Assembly (NCBI RefSeq): GCF_013520985.1
Contig: NZ_JACDTY010000002.1
Location: 744,001-808,000 of the forward strand
Length of the DNA: 64,000 nucleotides
Origin: Mesorhizobium neociceri
GTDB taxonomy: Bacteria > Pseudomonadota > Alphaproteobacteria > Rhizobiales > Rhizobiaceae
Direction of reading: 5' to 3'
Made by a program: the position numbers and the translations under genes. The stretch's first letter is position 1. Every line of letters begins with the position of its first letter. The notes beneath the pieces were generated by a model. That model saw only the letters and a list, made by a program, of their open reading frames with translations, was not told the origin of the DNA and made no database searches. This document shows positions 34,778 to 44,469 of the stretch, one piece after another.

Positions 34778-35568
34778 TGCTGAAGGCGCGCGTCATCCCC
34801 TGCCTCGACGTCAAGAACGGCCGCGTCGTCAAGGGCGTCAATTTTGTCGATCTCATAGATGCCGGCGACCCGGTCGAGGCGGCAAAAGCCTATGACGCGG
34901 CCGGCGCCGACGAACTCTGCTTTCTCGACATCACCGCATCGTCCGACAACCGGGAAACCATCTTCGACGTCGTCGCCCGCACCGCCGAACAATGTTTCAT
35001 GCCGCTGACCGTCGGTGGCGGCGTGCGCCAGGTCGCCGACATCCGAAAGCTGCTGCTGGCCGGCGCCGACAAGGTGTCGATCAACACGGCGGCGGTGAAG
35101 AACCCGGACTTTGTCGCGGAAGCCGCCGACAAGTTCGGCAACCAGTGCATCGTCGTCGCCATTGACGCCAAGAGGGTGTCGGCGCCAAATGAAGCCGATC
35201 GCTGGGAGATATTCACCCATGGCGGCCGAGAGAAGACCGGCATCGATGCGATCGAATTCGCGCGAAAAATGGTCGATCGCGGCGCCGGCGAGATTCTGTT
35301 GACCTCGATGGACCGCGACGGCACCAAGGCCGGCTACGACATTGCGCTGACCCGCGCGATTGCGGATGCCGTGCGCGCGCCGGTCATCGCATCGGGCGGT
35401 GTCGGCACGCTCGATCATCTGGTCGAGGGCATTCGCGACGGCCATGCCGGTGCTGTGCTAGCGGCCTCGATCTTCCATTTCGGCACGTACACGATCGCCG
35501 AAGCCAAGGCGCATATGGCCAAGGCCGGGCTGCCGATGCGGCTGGACTCATCTGTCGATCGGCCTTAA
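34777..35568 (+). CDS. hisF: Imidazole glycerol phosphate synthase cyclase subunit HisF
   Basis: TIM-barrel cyclase of 263 residues that uses ammonia from HisH to make imidazole glycerol phosphate and AICAR. It has [17 protein letters not shown] (catalytic Asp), [33 protein letters not shown] (second catalytic Asp) and [13 protein letters not shown]. The ATG shares its A with the preceding stop (TGATG). Confidence 0.98.
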   Translation: MLKARVIPCLDVKNGRVVKGVNFVDLIDAGDPVEAAKAYDAAGADELCFLDITASSDNRETIFDVVARTAEQCFMPLTVGGGVRQVADIRKLLLAGADKVSINTAAVKNPDFVAEAADKFGNQCIVVAIDAKRVSAPNEADRWEIFTHGGREKTGIDAIEFARKMVDRGAGEILLTSMDRDGTKAGYDIALTRAIADAVRAPVIASGGVGTLDHLVEGIRDGHAGAVLAASIFHFGTYTIAEAKAHMAKAGLPMRLDSSVDRP

Positions 35569-35577
35569 ACGGCGCAA

Positions 35578-35901
35578 ATGGCTGAATTTTCGCTGTCCGA
35601 CCTGGAAAAAATCATCCACGAACGCGCCCAGTCCGGCGACCCGGACTCGTGGACGGCAAAACTGTTCGCCAAGGGCATGGACAAGGCGGCGCAGAAGCTC
35701 GGCGAGGAGGCGGTCGAGACGGTGATTGCCGCCGTCACGGGCGACAAAAAAGCCCTCGTTTCCGAAAGTGCCGATCTTATATATCATTGGCTTGTCGTGC
35801 TCGGGATTGCGGGGGTGCCGCTGGACGACGTACTGCGCGAGCTCGAGGGCCGTACCGGCCGTTCGGGCGTCGCCGAAAAGGCTTCGCGGTCGAAGGGTTG
35901 A
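35578..35901 (+). CDS. hisE: Phosphoribosyl-ATP pyrophosphatase HisE
   Basis: Hydrolyses phosphoribosyl-ATP to phosphoribosyl-AMP. The 107-residue all-helical protein has [18 protein letters not shown] and [13 protein letters not shown], the acidic metal-binding helices of the MazG-like fold. It starts 9 nt after hisF. It is followed by a palindromic region (35917-36015) before coaA. Confidence 0.95.
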   Translation: MAEFSLSDLEKIIHERAQSGDPDSWTAKLFAKGMDKAAQKLGEEAVETVIAAVTGDKKALVSESADLIYHWLVVLGIAGVPLDDVLRELEGRTGRSGVAEKASRSKG

Positions 35902-35916
35902 CCGCTAGAGCCGGAT

Positions 35917-35940
35917 GATTTCAGGCCGAGGCCTGAAATC
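35917..35940. other. Perfect 11-bp hairpin after hisE
   Basis: GATTTCAGGCC-GA-GGCCTGAAATC, 15 nt past the hisE stop. It abuts a 49-bp palindromic element and may end or stabilise the his transcript. It lacks a T-run. Confidence 0.7.
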
Positions 35941-35966
35941 TGAATCCGTCTCTAAACTTGATGAAG

Positions 35967-36015
35967 GAGCATGATGTCGTCCGAAAACCGCTTCACACTT
36001 TTCGGCATCATGCTC
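35967..36015. repeat. 49-bp palindromic intergenic element
   Basis: Begins GAGCATGATGTCGTCCGAAA and ends TCGGCATCATGCTC. The inner ACCGCTTCACACTTTTC core is shared with the 44-bp repeats at 19466 and 25087. It lies between hisE and coaA. Confidence 0.82.
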
Positions 36016-36033
36016 TAGAGGGCAGGAAACTCG

Positions 36034-36993
36034 ATGGACCAGCTCGCTCCGACCGAGAAATATTCCCCCTATCGTTTCTTCTCGGCCGAGCAATGGTCGA
36101 ACTTCCGCGCCGACACGCCGATGACGCTGAGCGAAGACGAGATCAACCGTCTGCGCTCGCTCAACGACCCGGTCGACCTCGAAGAGGTCAAGCGCATCTA
36201 TCTGTCGCTGTCGCGGCTGCTGTCGGCGCATGTCGAGGCCAGCCAGCTGCTGTTTCGCCAGCGCCAGGCCTTCTTCAACGCGCTGGACGTGGTCAAGACG
36301 CCATTCATCATCGGCATTGCCGGCTCGGTGGCGGTCGGCAAGTCGACCACGGCACGCGTGCTCAAGGAGCTTCTGGCGCGCTGGCCGTCGAGCCCCAAGG
36401 TCGACCTCATCACCACCGACGGTTTTCTCTTACCCAATGAGGTGTTGCGGCGCGATAATCTGATGGAGCGCAAGGGTTTTCCCGACAGTTACGATGTCGG
36501 CGCGCTGCTCAGGTTCCTGTCGGGCATCAAGTCGGCGCAGCGCAATGTCCGCGCGCCGGTCTATTCGCATTTGACCTATGACGTCATTCCCGGCGAGTTC
36601 GTCACCATCGACCGGCCCGACATTCTAATCTTCGAAGGCATCAACGTGCTGCAGCCGGGCAAATTGCCGAAGGACGGCAAGATCGTGCCGTTCCTGTCGG
36701 ATTTCTTCGACTTCGCCATCTACATCGATGCCGACGAAAGACTGATCCACCACTGGTACATCGCCCGCTTCATGCGGCTGCGCGAGACGGCCTTCCGCAA
36801 TCCGGACTCCTTCTTCCACCGCTATTCGCAGCTATCGGAAGACGCCGCGCGCGCCATCGCCGAAGGGCTGTGGGCCAACATCAACCTGAAGAACTTGCGC
36901 GAGAACATCGTGCCGACACGGGCGCGCGCCGACCTCATCCTGCGCAAGGGCGCCAATCACCTGGTCGAGGAAGTGGCGCTCAGGAAACTGTGA
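36034..36993 (+). CDS. coaA: Pantothenate kinase type I CoaA
   Basis: Phosphorylates pantothenate, the first step of coenzyme A synthesis. The 319-residue P-loop kinase has [19 protein letters not shown] (about residues 90-108), [31 protein letters not shown] and an FEGINVLQ segment, all typical of type I CoaA. Start at ATG with AGGG upstream. Conserved neighbour of hisE in rhizobia. Confidence 0.97.
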   Translation: MDQLAPTEKYSPYRFFSAEQWSNFRADTPMTLSEDEINRLRSLNDPVDLEEVKRIYLSLSRLLSAHVEASQLLFRQRQAFFNALDVVKTPFIIGIAGSVAVGKSTTARVLKELLARWPSSPKVDLITTDGFLLPNEVLRRDNLMERKGFPDSYDVGALLRFLSGIKSAQRNVRAPVYSHLTYDVIPGEFVTIDRPDILIFEGINVLQPGKLPKDGKIVPFLSDFFDFAIYIDADERLIHHWYIARFMRLRETAFRNPDSFFHRYSQLSEDAARAIAEGLWANINLKNLRENIVPTRARADLILRKGANHLVEEVALRKL

Positions 36994-37085
36994 AATCCAA
37001 GGCTATAACTTAAAGTCATCTTAACCCAGACTTGCCTATTGTTGCACCTGATCCGCGGGCTTGGGCAGGCAATAGACGCGCTATT

Positions 37086-37112
37086 ACCGTAACGTTCAGG
37101 AGTGGTTACGGT
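37086..37112. promoter_or_regulatory. Inverted repeat upstream of the PAP2 gene
   Basis: ACCGTAAC (37086-37093) and GTTACGGT (37105-37112) are exact reverse complements 11 nt apart, just before a -10-like CTATAG (37120-37125). Candidate operator. Confidence 0.4.
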
Positions 37113-37162
37113 CACAAGCCTATAGTTTGGCGGGCAGGGATGCCTTTCAAAGGTGGCGGGCG

Positions 37163-38158
37163 ATGTTTGCTGCGAACAATCGAGCAATTCTCATTCTGGC
37201 GACGGTAACACTGGCTACTGTGTCGCTGATGCTCGTGGTGCTGCTGGCGACACGTACCGAGATAAACCTCGCCAGCATCAAGCCCCTGGGTTTTCTGCTT
37301 AGCGTGCAATTCCTACTCGTCGTCTATTGTCGACTTCGTCGTCTCAAGGGATTGCAGCCGATCGTTGAGACGATCTTCCTTTTCATAGCCCTCAATTTCG
37401 GCCTGCTGCCGATCTCATACGCGGGCATGCGATTCAATCTTCCGATTGCGGACGGCTGGCTGTCAGCAATGGATCACGCGATAGGTTTTCACTGGCGGCC
37501 CTTCATCGTCTCCATCGACAACCGACCGCTGCTGGCAGGCTTATTGTTTGGCGCCTACACCTCTTTTGGGCCTCAGCTATTCTTGATACCGGCCTATTTT
37601 GCCCTTGCGGGCGGTGTCAACAGAGCGTGCGCCATGGTTTCCGCCTACGCGGCGATCGTTATTGTATCGAGCGTCATCAGCATCTGGTTCCCATCAGAGG
37701 GAGCTTTCCATTTTTATGGTCTCCACCAGTCAGACCTAAAGAACATAAATATTCATTTTGGCGTTGCATATCTTTCGGAATTCGGAGCAGTGCGCACCCA
37801 ACCTGTGTTCGAAATGGGCCTGGATCGTATTCAGGGATTGCTGACGTTTCCATCAGTTCATGTCGCCGGCGCCGTGCTTTGTACCTGGGCGGCATGGGGA
37901 TCACGCTATCTTTGGGCCCCGGTGGCATTACTAAATATGGCCATGGCGGTATCGACGATCAGCCACGGGGGACATTTCGCCATCGATGTCGTTGCCGGTG
38001 TTTTCGTGGCGCTCGCCTGCATCTTTCTCTCGCGTCTATCCTTTCAAGATGCCGATGCTGGCGCCACACGCGCCGCTGAAGCAAGGTTTTGGCGGGAAAT
38101 TTTTCAGGCGAAATGGCGGTCGCGCAACGCTTCTGCGGTGCCGTACTCCGCCAAGTGA
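37163..38158 (+). CDS. PAP2-family membrane phosphatase
   Basis: A 331-residue integral membrane protein with about six to eight helices and a C-terminal PAP2 catalytic region: FPSVHVAGAVLCTW (motif with catalytic His) and STISHGGHFAIDVVAG (second His and Asp). Such proteins dephosphorylate or transfer lipid phosphates; an inositol-phosphoceramide-synthase-like role is possible but unproven. A TTG 36 nt upstream is an alternative start, but a -10-like box at 37120-37125 would place it upstream of transcription. The gene is clearly less G+C-rich than its neighbours, with many A/T third positions, suggesting transfer. Confidence 0.8.
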   Translation: MFAANNRAILILATVTLATVSLMLVVLLATRTEINLASIKPLGFLLSVQFLLVVYCRLRRLKGLQPIVETIFLFIALNFGLLPISYAGMRFNLPIADGWLSAMDHAIGFHWRPFIVSIDNRPLLAGLLFGAYTSFGPQLFLIPAYFALAGGVNRACAMVSAYAAIVIVSSVISIWFPSEGAFHFYGLHQSDLKNINIHFGVAYLSEFGAVRTQPVFEMGLDRIQGLLTFPSVHVAGAVLCTWAAWGSRYLWAPVALLNMAMAVSTISHGGHFAIDVVAGVFVALACIFLSRLSFQDADAGATRAAEARFWREIFQAKWRSRNASAVPYSAK

Positions 38159-38167
38159 TGGCTTTTT

Positions 38168-38785
38168 TCAGCTCGGCCGATTGACCCGCCGCAGCGTCAG
38201 ATTGATCCTGCCGCCATTCTTCAGCAGCGCCGAGGTCGACGGATAAATCCGGTCGACGCCGTGGAAGCAGAGCCGACCTTCGCCGCCGAGCACGACGACA
38301 TCGCCGCTTTTCAGCCTGAACGATTTTGTACCGCCGTCGCGCGTCGTCTGGCCGACCCGGAACAGGCAGTCGTCGCCAAGCGATACCGAGACCACCGGCG
38401 CCGAGAAATCGGCCTCGTCACGATCCTGGTGCAGGCCCATCTTGGCGTCCTGCGTATAGAAATTGACCAGGCAGGCTTCCGGCGGATGCGGATAGGCGGA
38501 GACTTGCTCCCACAATTGCATCAGCGCGTCCGGGATCGGCGGCCATGGCTCCCCGGTCAGCGGATGCGTCGGCTGGTAGCGATAGCCCAGCTCCTTGTCG
38601 GTGACCCAGCCGAGCGAGCCGCAATTGGTCATGCGCACGCTCATCTCCTTGCCGGTGCGCGGCATGGCCGGCACGAACAGCGGCGCCTGCTGCACGATGG
38701 TCCTGACCGCTTCGACCAGCGCTTCCTGCGCCGCGCGGGACAAGTAACCAGGCATATGGCGGACGCCTTTGGGCAGAACGAGCAT
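38168..38785 (-). CDS. alkB: Alpha-ketoglutarate-dependent dioxygenase AlkB
   Basis: Fe(II)/2-oxoglutarate demethylase repairing alkylated DNA bases. The 205-residue protein has the double-stranded beta-helix ligands: MGLHQDRDEADFSAPVVSVSLG (H-x-D), CFHGVDRI (distal His) and RINLTLRRV (Arg for 2-oxoglutarate). NFYTQDAKMGLHQD is the classic AlkB segment. It is convergent with the PAP2 gene. Length is typical. Confidence 0.94.
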   Translation of the reverse strand: MLVLPKGVRHMPGYLSRAAQEALVEAVRTIVQQAPLFVPAMPRTGKEMSVRMTNCGSLGWVTDKELGYRYQPTHPLTGEPWPPIPDALMQLWEQVSAYPHPPEACLVNFYTQDAKMGLHQDRDEADFSAPVVSVSLGDDCLFRVGQTTRDGGTKSFRLKSGDVVVLGGEGRLCFHGVDRIYPSTSALLKNGGRINLTLRRVNRPS

Positions 38786-38833
38786 GGCTCAGCGGTTCCT
38801 CCAGTTGAAAGGCCGACAATGCCACCGCCAAAC

Positions 38834-38860
38834 AAAAACGGCGACCCGAAAGCCGCCGTT
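38834..38860 (-). terminator. Rho-independent terminator of arfB
   Basis: On the minus strand AACGGCG, a 10-nt loop, CGCCGTT, then TTTGTTT. It lies about 57 nt past the arfB stop. The hairpin is symmetrical but only the minus strand has a clear T-run. Confidence 0.75.
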
Positions 38861-38916
38861 TGTCGACAGGACCGGTTTCGGTCAGGCGTCGGGGGCGGAC
38901 TACATCCGGCCGGCGT

Positions 38917-39351
38917 TTAATCGTTCTCTACCCGGCCGCGCAGCTTCTTGATCGTGCCGCGCCCGGCCTTGCTTTTCAGCCGCCGCTCCACCGCACCCTT
39001 CGACGGCCGCGTCTTCTTGCGCGGCGGCGGTGGCGGTTCGGCGGCCTTGGCGACCAGCGCGGTCAGCCTTGCGCGCGCATCCGCCCGGTTCTGCTCCTGG
39101 GTGCGGAAGCGGCCTGCCTCGATGACGATGACGCCGTCCTTGGTGGCGCGCTGGCCGGCAAGCTTGATCGTGCGCGCGCGCACGCGTTCCGACAGGCCGG
39201 CCGCATTGGCGGCGTCGAAGCGCAATTGCACGGCGGTCGCCACCTTGTTGACGTTCTGGCCGCCGGGACCGGACGAGCGGATGAAATCCTCGTGCAGGTC
39301 GCCCGTATGGATCACGGCTTCGTCGGCAATGATGATGTCGTCGATCGGCAT
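38917..39351 (-). CDS. arfB: Peptidyl-tRNA hydrolase ArfB (YaeJ), ribosome rescue factor
   Basis: Releases peptides from ribosomes stalled without a stop codon. The 144-residue protein has a release-factor catalytic domain with SSGPGGQNVNKVATAVQLR (GGQ at residues 30-32) and a long basic tail (RKKTRPSKGAVERRLKSK) that enters the empty mRNA channel. It is flanked by its own terminator and that of pckA, so it is probably monocistronic. Confidence 0.94.
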   Translation of the reverse strand: MPIDDIIIADEAVIHTGDLHEDFIRSSGPGGQNVNKVATAVQLRFDAANAAGLSERVRARTIKLAGQRATKDGVIVIEAGRFRTQEQNRADARARLTALVAKAAEPPPPPRKKTRPSKGAVERRLKSKAGRGTIKKLRGRVEND

Positions 39352-39375
39352 GCCGCAGTCATGGCGCGGCGGATC

Positions 39376-39410
39376 AAAAAAGAAAAGGCCCGATCGAGAC
39401 CGGGGCCTTT
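39376..39410 (-). terminator. Rho-independent terminator of pckA
   Basis: Minus strand AAAGGCCC, an 11-nt loop, GGGCCTTT, then TCTTTTTT. It lies 23 nt past the pckA stop and just before arfB. Confidence 0.85.
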
Positions 39411-39432
39411 CAAGGATGGGTCGGGACCTCGT

Positions 39433-41043
39433 CTATTCCGCCGCTTCCTGCAGGCGAGGCGCGGCGCCGAGCACGACGGCATCGACATGGCTTTCGAATT
39501 TCTCGAAGTTGACGGCGAACATGCCGACCAGCCTTGCGGCCTGACGGTCATAGGCCGCCTTGTCGGCCCAGGTCGAGCGCGGGTCGAGAATGGCGCTGTC
39601 GACACCAGGCACGGCCACCGGCACCTCGAAGCCGAAATTGGCATCGGTTCGGAAGCCGGCCGCCTTCAGCGAGCCGTCGAGCGCGGCGGCCAGCAAGGCG
39701 CGCGTCGCCTTGATCGGCATGCGCTTGCCGGTGCCATAGGCGCCGCCGGTCCAGCCGGTGTTGACCAGCCAGCAATCGGCGCCATGGCGGGCGATCAACT
39801 CGCGCAGCAGATTGCCGTATTCCTTGGGGTGGCGTGGCATGAACGGGGCGCCGAAGCAGGTCGAGAAGGTTGCTTCCGGCTCGGTCACGCCTTTTTCGGT
39901 GCCGGCCACCTTGGCGGTGTAGCCGGAGAGGAAGTGATACATCGCCTGCGCCGGAGTCAGCCTGGCGATCGGCGGCATGACGCCGAAGGCATCAGCGGTC
40001 AGCATGATGATGTTTTTGGGATGGCTGGCGCGTCCGCTCTTCGAGGCATTGGGGATGAAGTCGAGCGGATAGGCACAGCGCGTGTTTTCGGTGAGCCTGC
40101 CGTCGTTGAAGTCCGGCACGCGGTCGGCATCGAGCACGACATTTTCCAGCACCGTGCCGAAACGCTGCGTGGTGGCGAAGATTTCCGGCTCGGCCTCGGC
40201 CGACAGCCGGATCGTCTTGGCGTAGCAGCCGCCTTCGAAATTGAAGATGCCGTGCGGGCCCCAGCCGTGCTCGTCGTCGCCGATGAGCGTGCGCGACGGG
40301 TCGGCCGACAGCGTCGTCTTGCCAGTGCCCGACAGGCCGAAGAAGATTGCAGCGTCACCGGCGGGGCCTTCGTTGGCCGAGCAGTGCATCGGCATGACGC
40401 CCTTTTCCGGCAGCAGATAGTTCAGCATGGTGAACACCGACTTCTTCATCTCGCCGGCATAGGAGGTGCCGCCGATCAAAACGATCTTGCGGGTGAGATC
40501 GACGGCGATCACCGTTTCGGTGCGGCTGCCGTGGCGGGCCGGATCGGCGCGGAAGGACGGCAGGTCGATGATCGTCATCTCCGGCACGAACTGCTCCAGC
40601 TCGGCAGCCTGCGGGCGGATCAAAAGGTTGCGGATGAACAGCGAGTGCCAGGCGAATTCGGTGATGACCCGCGTCGGCAGCTTCAGATCGGCATAGGCGC
40701 CGCCGACGAGGTCCTGCACATACAGATCCTTGTCCGCGGCGTGGACAAGGAAATCGGCGAACAGCGTTTCGAACTGGGCCGGCGAAATCGCCTTGTTGTT
40801 GTCCCACCAGACATGTGCCTCGGTGGCGCCATCGCGCACGACAAACTTGTCCTTCGGCGAGCGGCCGGTGTGCTGGCCGGTCTCGGCAAGCAGCGCTCCA
40901 CCGGCGGTCAACCTGGCCTCGCCACGGCGGATCGCGTCCTCGTAAAGGGCAGCCGCACCAAAATTATAATGCACCGTGCCGGTGGTTTTCAGGCCGATAC
41001 GATCGATCGCGCAGGCAGAATTGCGTTTGCCGACTTCCGACAT
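39433..41043 (-). CDS. pckA: ATP-dependent phosphoenolpyruvate carboxykinase PckA
   Basis: Converts oxaloacetate to phosphoenolpyruvate, the entry to gluconeogenesis on C4-dicarboxylates. The 536-residue protein has [12 protein letters not shown], the kinase-1a P-loop [24 protein letters not shown] and the metal and substrate region [13 protein letters not shown]. The start [12 protein letters not shown] is chosen at 41043. The divergent AT-rich region toward chvI has a LacI-type operator candidate, consistent with PckR-like control. A terminator follows. Confidence 0.97.
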   Translation of the reverse strand: MSEVGKRNSACAIDRIGLKTTGTVHYNFGAAALYEDAIRRGEARLTAGGALLAETGQHTGRSPKDKFVVRDGATEAHVWWDNNKAISPAQFETLFADFLVHAADKDLYVQDLVGGAYADLKLPTRVITEFAWHSLFIRNLLIRPQAAELEQFVPEMTIIDLPSFRADPARHGSRTETVIAVDLTRKIVLIGGTSYAGEMKKSVFTMLNYLLPEKGVMPMHCSANEGPAGDAAIFFGLSGTGKTTLSADPSRTLIGDDEHGWGPHGIFNFEGGCYAKTIRLSAEAEPEIFATTQRFGTVLENVVLDADRVPDFNDGRLTENTRCAYPLDFIPNASKSGRASHPKNIIMLTADAFGVMPPIARLTPAQAMYHFLSGYTAKVAGTEKGVTEPEATFSTCFGAPFMPRHPKEYGNLLRELIARHGADCWLVNTGWTGGAYGTGKRMPIKATRALLAAALDGSLKAAGFRTDANFGFEVPVAVPGVDSAILDPRSTWADKAAYDRQAARLVGMFAVNFEKFESHVDAVVLGAAPRLQEAAE

Positions 41044-41151
41044 CAAGGGTCCCTTCTTCTGGATTCGCCGCACTTTGCCGGCGCATTTCCGGCATGCCCG
41101 CGATGGGGGCTGAGACGGTCAGAACCAGAAAACCCGAATGATATCAAATCA

Positions 41152-41194
41152 TTAATCGATTTAAAAATTTTGAAAGTTGTTTAAATCGTTTATA
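41152..41194. promoter_or_regulatory. Paired LacI-type operator candidates upstream of pckA
   Basis: TTAATCGATTTAA (41152-41164) and TTTAAATCGTTTATA (41180-41194), with CGATTTAAA (41157-41165) and TTTAAATCG (41180-41188) as exact inverted arms. In S. meliloti pckA is controlled by the LacI-family PckR; these are candidate sites. The surrounding 41044-41389 gap (346 nt) is AT-rich, with another inverted repeat GGATTGG/CCAATCC at 41224-41251, and no gene. Confidence 0.5.
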
Positions 41195-41389
41195 TGTGCA
41201 AAAAATCACATTGGTTGCCCAAAGGATTGGCACACAGTGTTCGTCCAATCCGTGTAGAGGTGCGATTGGGGCCGCCGGCAAGCCGTCCGCGACAGCGGAT
41301 GGAGCCTGTGCCACATTTTGTACCTAATTTGTCCTGCAAAAGCCCCTTCTCTAAGACAGAAGGGACAGCTCATGAGGGAGCCGCTTGAA

Positions 41390-42091
41390 ATGGCAACAAT
41401 CGCGCTTGTCGATGACGATCGCAACATTCTGACGTCGGTCTCGATTGCCCTCGAATCCGAGGGGTATCGCGTCGAGACCTACACGGATGGGGCGTCGGCG
41501 CTGGAGGGCCTGGCGGCGCGTCCGCCGAATCTCGCCATCCTCGACATCAAGATGCCGCGCATGGACGGCATGGAGCTGTTGCGCCGGATGCGCCAGAAGT
41601 CCGACCTGCCGGTGATCTTCCTGACCTCTAAGGACGACGAGATCGATGAGCTTTTCGGCCTCAAGATGGGCGCCGACGATTTCATCCGCAAACCGTTCTC
41701 GCAGCGCCTGCTGGTCGAGCGGGTGCGCGCCGTGCTGCGCCGTGCCAGTGCCCGCGAGGCTGCGGCAAAGGCGCCCAGCCAGCAGGCCCGTTCGCTCGAG
41801 CGCGGTCAGCTGGTGATGGACCAGGAACGCCACACCTGCACCTGGAAGGGCGAGCCGGTGACGCTGACGGTCACCGAATTTCTCATCCTGCACTCGTTGG
41901 CGCAGCGCCCCGGCGTGGTAAAAAGCCGTGATGCGCTGATGGATTCAGCCTATGATGAGCAGGTCTATGTCGACGACCGCACCATCGACAGCCACATCAA
42001 GCGGCTGCGCAAGAAGTTCAAGGCCGTCGACGATGACTTCGAAATGATCGAAACGCTTTACGGAGTCGGGTACCGGTTCCGCGAAGCTTAA
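41390..42091 (+). CDS. chvI: Two-component response regulator ChvI
   Basis: OmpR/PhoB-family regulator of 233 residues, partner of ChvG, controlling envelope, exopolysaccharide and acid-response genes needed for symbiosis. The receiver domain has LVDDD at residues 6-10, the phosphoacceptor Asp52 in [12 protein letters not shown] and the switch Lys in DDFIRKPFS. The C-terminal winged helix has [26 protein letters not shown] and [16 protein letters not shown] at 41390 has AGGGAG upstream; an ATG six codons earlier is possible. The regulator gene precedes chvG, as in other rhizobia. Confidence 0.96.
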   Translation: MATIALVDDDRNILTSVSIALESEGYRVETYTDGASALEGLAARPPNLAILDIKMPRMDGMELLRRMRQKSDLPVIFLTSKDDEIDELFGLKMGADDFIRKPFSQRLLVERVRAVLRRASAREAAAKAPSQQARSLERGQLVMDQERHTCTWKGEPVTLTVTEFLILHSLAQRPGVVKSRDALMDSAYDEQVYVDDRTIDSHIKRLRKKFKAVDDDFEMIETLYGVGYRFREA

Positions 42092-42097
42092 GTTAGT

Positions 42098-42141
42098 GCA
42101 TGTCGCCCAAAAGTGGTCCCGGTTTTGGGACAACGGCATGC
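42098..42141. repeat. Palindromic element between chvI and chvG
   Basis: Begins GCATGTCGCCCAAAAGTGGT and ends GACAACGGCATGC. The reverse complement carries CAAAACCGGGACCACTTTTG, the AAAACC/CTTTT skeleton of the 49-bp elements. Confidence 0.7.
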
Positions 42142-42175
42142 ATCAAACCAAAGACTAGCCGGGAGCTGCTATTCG

Positions 42176-43960
42176 ATGGCAGTGGACGTAGAGCGAGGCA
42201 GACGGGCGGGCGCCGGCAGGCGGCCGTCCAGGATTATGCCCGCATTCCTGTCGAGGATCACGGTGCCGATGCGCCGCTTCCTCGGCCATCACATCTTTTC
42301 CAGCCTGACCCGGCGCATCCTGTTCCTCAACCTGGCCGGCCTCGCCGTGCTGGTTACCGGCATCCTCTATCTCAACACCTTCCGCGACGGGCTTATCGAC
42401 GCCCGCGTCGAAAGCCTGATGACACAAGGCGAGATCATCGCCGGTGCGATCGCGGCGTCGGCGACGGTGGAAACCGATTCGATCAGCATCGATCCGGAAA
42501 AACTGCTCGAACTGCAGGCCGGTGAAAGCCTGGGGCCGGGCTCCGACCAGCTCGACAATCTGGATTTCCCGATCAATCCCGAGCGCGTCGCGCCGGTGCT
42601 GCGGCGGCTGATTTCGCCGACGCGCACGCGCGCCCGCATCTACGACCGCGACGCCAATCTGCTGCTCGATTCGCGCCATCTCTATTCGCGCGGCCAGATT
42701 CTGCGCTACGACCTGCCGCCGGTCGAGGACGAGCAGCCGGATATGCTGGAGCGGGTGCAGAAATTCGTCTTCGATTTCTTCCGCAACAAGGACCTGCCTG
42801 TCTACCATGAGCAGCCCGGCGGCAACGGTGCGGCCTTCCCCGAAGTGGTCAAGGCGCTGACCGGCAGCCCGTCGACCATCGTGCGCGTCTCGGAACAGGG
42901 CGAGCAGATCGTCTCGGTGGCGGTGCCGATCCAGCGCTTTCGTGCCGTGCTCGGCGTGCTGATGCTGTCGACGGAAGGTGGCGACATCGACAAGATCGTC
43001 GCCGCCGAACGCAAGGCGATTTTGCGCGTGTTCGGCATTGCGGCACTTGTCACCGCCATCCTGTCGATGCTGCTGGCCTCCACCATCGCCAACCCGCTGC
43101 GGCGGCTGTCGGCGGCGGCGGTGCGGGTGCGGCGCGGCGTCAAGAACCGTGAGGAAATCCCCGACTTTTCCGACCGCCAGGACGAAATCGGCAATCTGTC
43201 GATCGCGGTGCGCGACATGACCAATGCGCTCTATGCCCGCATCGAGGCGATCGAAAGTTTTGCCGCCGACGTCTCGCACGAGTTGAAGAACCCGCTGACC
43301 TCGCTGCGCAGCGCGGTGGAGACGCTGCCGCTGGCCAAGAACGACAATTCACGCGGCCGGTTGATGGAGATCATACAGCACGATGTCCGGCGCCTGGACC
43401 GGCTGATCACCGACATTTCCGATGCTTCGCGCCTCGACGCCGAACTGGCGCGGGAAGATGCCGCGACCGTCGATCTGAAGAAATTCATCACTGACCTCGT
43501 CGCCGTGTCGCGCGAGGCGACGCGCAACAAGAAGGCCGTCGAGATCGAGTTCAAGGCCGCCAAGCTGCCGCAAGGCGTCAAAGGCTACTTCGTCACCGGC
43601 CACGACCTCAGGATCGGCCAGGTCATCACCAATCTGATCGAGAATGCCCGCTCCTTCGTGCCGGAGGACCACGGTCATATCGCCATTTCCCTGGCGCGCG
43701 CGGGCAAGGTCAACATCGTCACCGTCGACGACAACGGTCCTGGCATCCGGGTCGACACCATCGACCGCATCTTCGAGCGCTTCTACACAGACCGCCCGGC
43801 CGGCGAGGCGTTCGGCCAGAATTCGGGGCTTGGCCTGTCGATATCCAGGCAGATCGTCGAAGCCCATGGCGGCACGCTGACCGCCGAGAACATCCCGGGC
43901 ACCAAGCCCGGCGACATCAAGGGTGCGCGCTTCGTGGTGACGCTGCCGGCCGAAGGCTGA
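42176..43960 (+). CDS. chvG: Sensor histidine kinase ChvG (ExoS)
   Basis: Inner-membrane acid-sensing kinase of 594 residues. The first membrane helix is near residues 40-60 (ILFLNLAGLAVLVTGILYL); a periplasmic sensor domain of about 250 residues follows, then a second helix (FGIAALVTAILSMLLA), HAMP, the DHp motif FAADVSHELKNPLTSLRS with the phospho-His, and a GHKL ATPase (NLIENARSFV, DNGPGI, GLGLSISRQIVEAHGG). Start at ATG 42176 with GGGAG upstream. The long basic N-terminal tail is typical of ChvG. A repeat separates it from chvI. In other rhizobia it is inhibited by ExoR; exoR is not in the window. Confidence 0.96.
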   Translation: MAVDVERGRRAGAGRRPSRIMPAFLSRITVPMRRFLGHHIFSSLTRRILFLNLAGLAVLVTGILYLNTFRDGLIDARVESLMTQGEIIAGAIAASATVETDSISIDPEKLLELQAGESLGPGSDQLDNLDFPINPERVAPVLRRLISPTRTRARIYDRDANLLLDSRHLYSRGQILRYDLPPVEDEQPDMLERVQKFVFDFFRNKDLPVYHEQPGGNGAAFPEVVKALTGSPSTIVRVSEQGEQIVSVAVPIQRFRAVLGVLMLSTEGGDIDKIVAAERKAILRVFGIAALVTAILSMLLASTIANPLRRLSAAAVRVRRGVKNREEIPDFSDRQDEIGNLSIAVRDMTNALYARIEAIESFAADVSHELKNPLTSLRSAVETLPLAKNDNSRGRLMEIIQHDVRRLDRLITDISDASRLDAELAREDAATVDLKKFITDLVAVSREATRNKKAVEIEFKAAKLPQGVKGYFVTGHDLRIGQVITNLIENARSFVPEDHGHIAISLARAGKVNIVTVDDNGPGIRVDTIDRIFERFYTDRPAGEAFGQNSGLGLSISRQIVEAHGGTLTAENIPGTKPGDIKGARFVVTLPAEG

Positions 43961-43963
43961 TCC

Positions 43964-44410
43964 GTGAAAGCGGAAAATATTCACGGAACGGCGCTGCTCA
44001 TCGGCGAACGCGGTGTGCTCATCACCGGACCGTCCGGCGCCGGCAAGACGACACTGGCGCTGGTGCTCATCGACCATTGTCGGGCGCGCGGCCTGTTTTC
44101 ACGGCTGATCGGGGACGACAGGCTGCTTGCGGCCGCTCACGCCGGGCGGCTGGTCTGCCGCGTACCCGCCACCATTGCCGGCCTCGCGGAAGTGCCAGGG
44201 TTCATGCCACGGCCGCTGTCGTTCGAGCCAAGCGGGGTCATCGACCTCCATATCCGGTTGGTGCCGAAGCATGAGAGGGACCGCTTTCAGGAAGATTTCA
44301 GCGAGCCGATCGCGGGCTGTCCGGTACCGCGGATCGATCTCATCGAGCGCAACGTTGCGACGGCCTTGCCGGCCGTAATGGCGCGGCTGTCGATCGCGGC
44401 TTTCGCATGA
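43964..44410 (+). CDS. hprK: HPr kinase/phosphorylase, short alphaproteobacterial form
   Basis: Phosphorylates HPr on its regulatory serine. The 148-residue protein holds only the catalytic domain: P-loop ITGPSGAGKTTLAL (about residue 20) and SRLIGDDRLLAA. The N-terminal domain of Gram-positive HprK (about 130 residues) is absent, as usual in rhizobia. It starts with GTG 3 nt after the chvG stop. With the EIIA-Man and HPr genes downstream it forms the permease-less regulatory PTS. Confidence 0.92.
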   Translation: MKAENIHGTALLIGERGVLITGPSGAGKTTLALVLIDHCRARGLFSRLIGDDRLLAAAHAGRLVCRVPATIAGLAEVPGFMPRPLSFEPSGVIDLHIRLVPKHERDRFQEDFSEPIAGCPVPRIDLIERNVATALPAVMARLSIAAFA

Positions 44411-44469
44411 TCCGGTTTCGATTTATTGCTGCAATGCGTCAAAATGGCGTAGGTCGGCGCAATTTTGGG

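Noticed and set aside
38860..41184. 774-codon plus-strand frame opposite arfB and pckA
   Set aside because: Crosses two real genes and two minus-strand terminators; no protein-family similarity.
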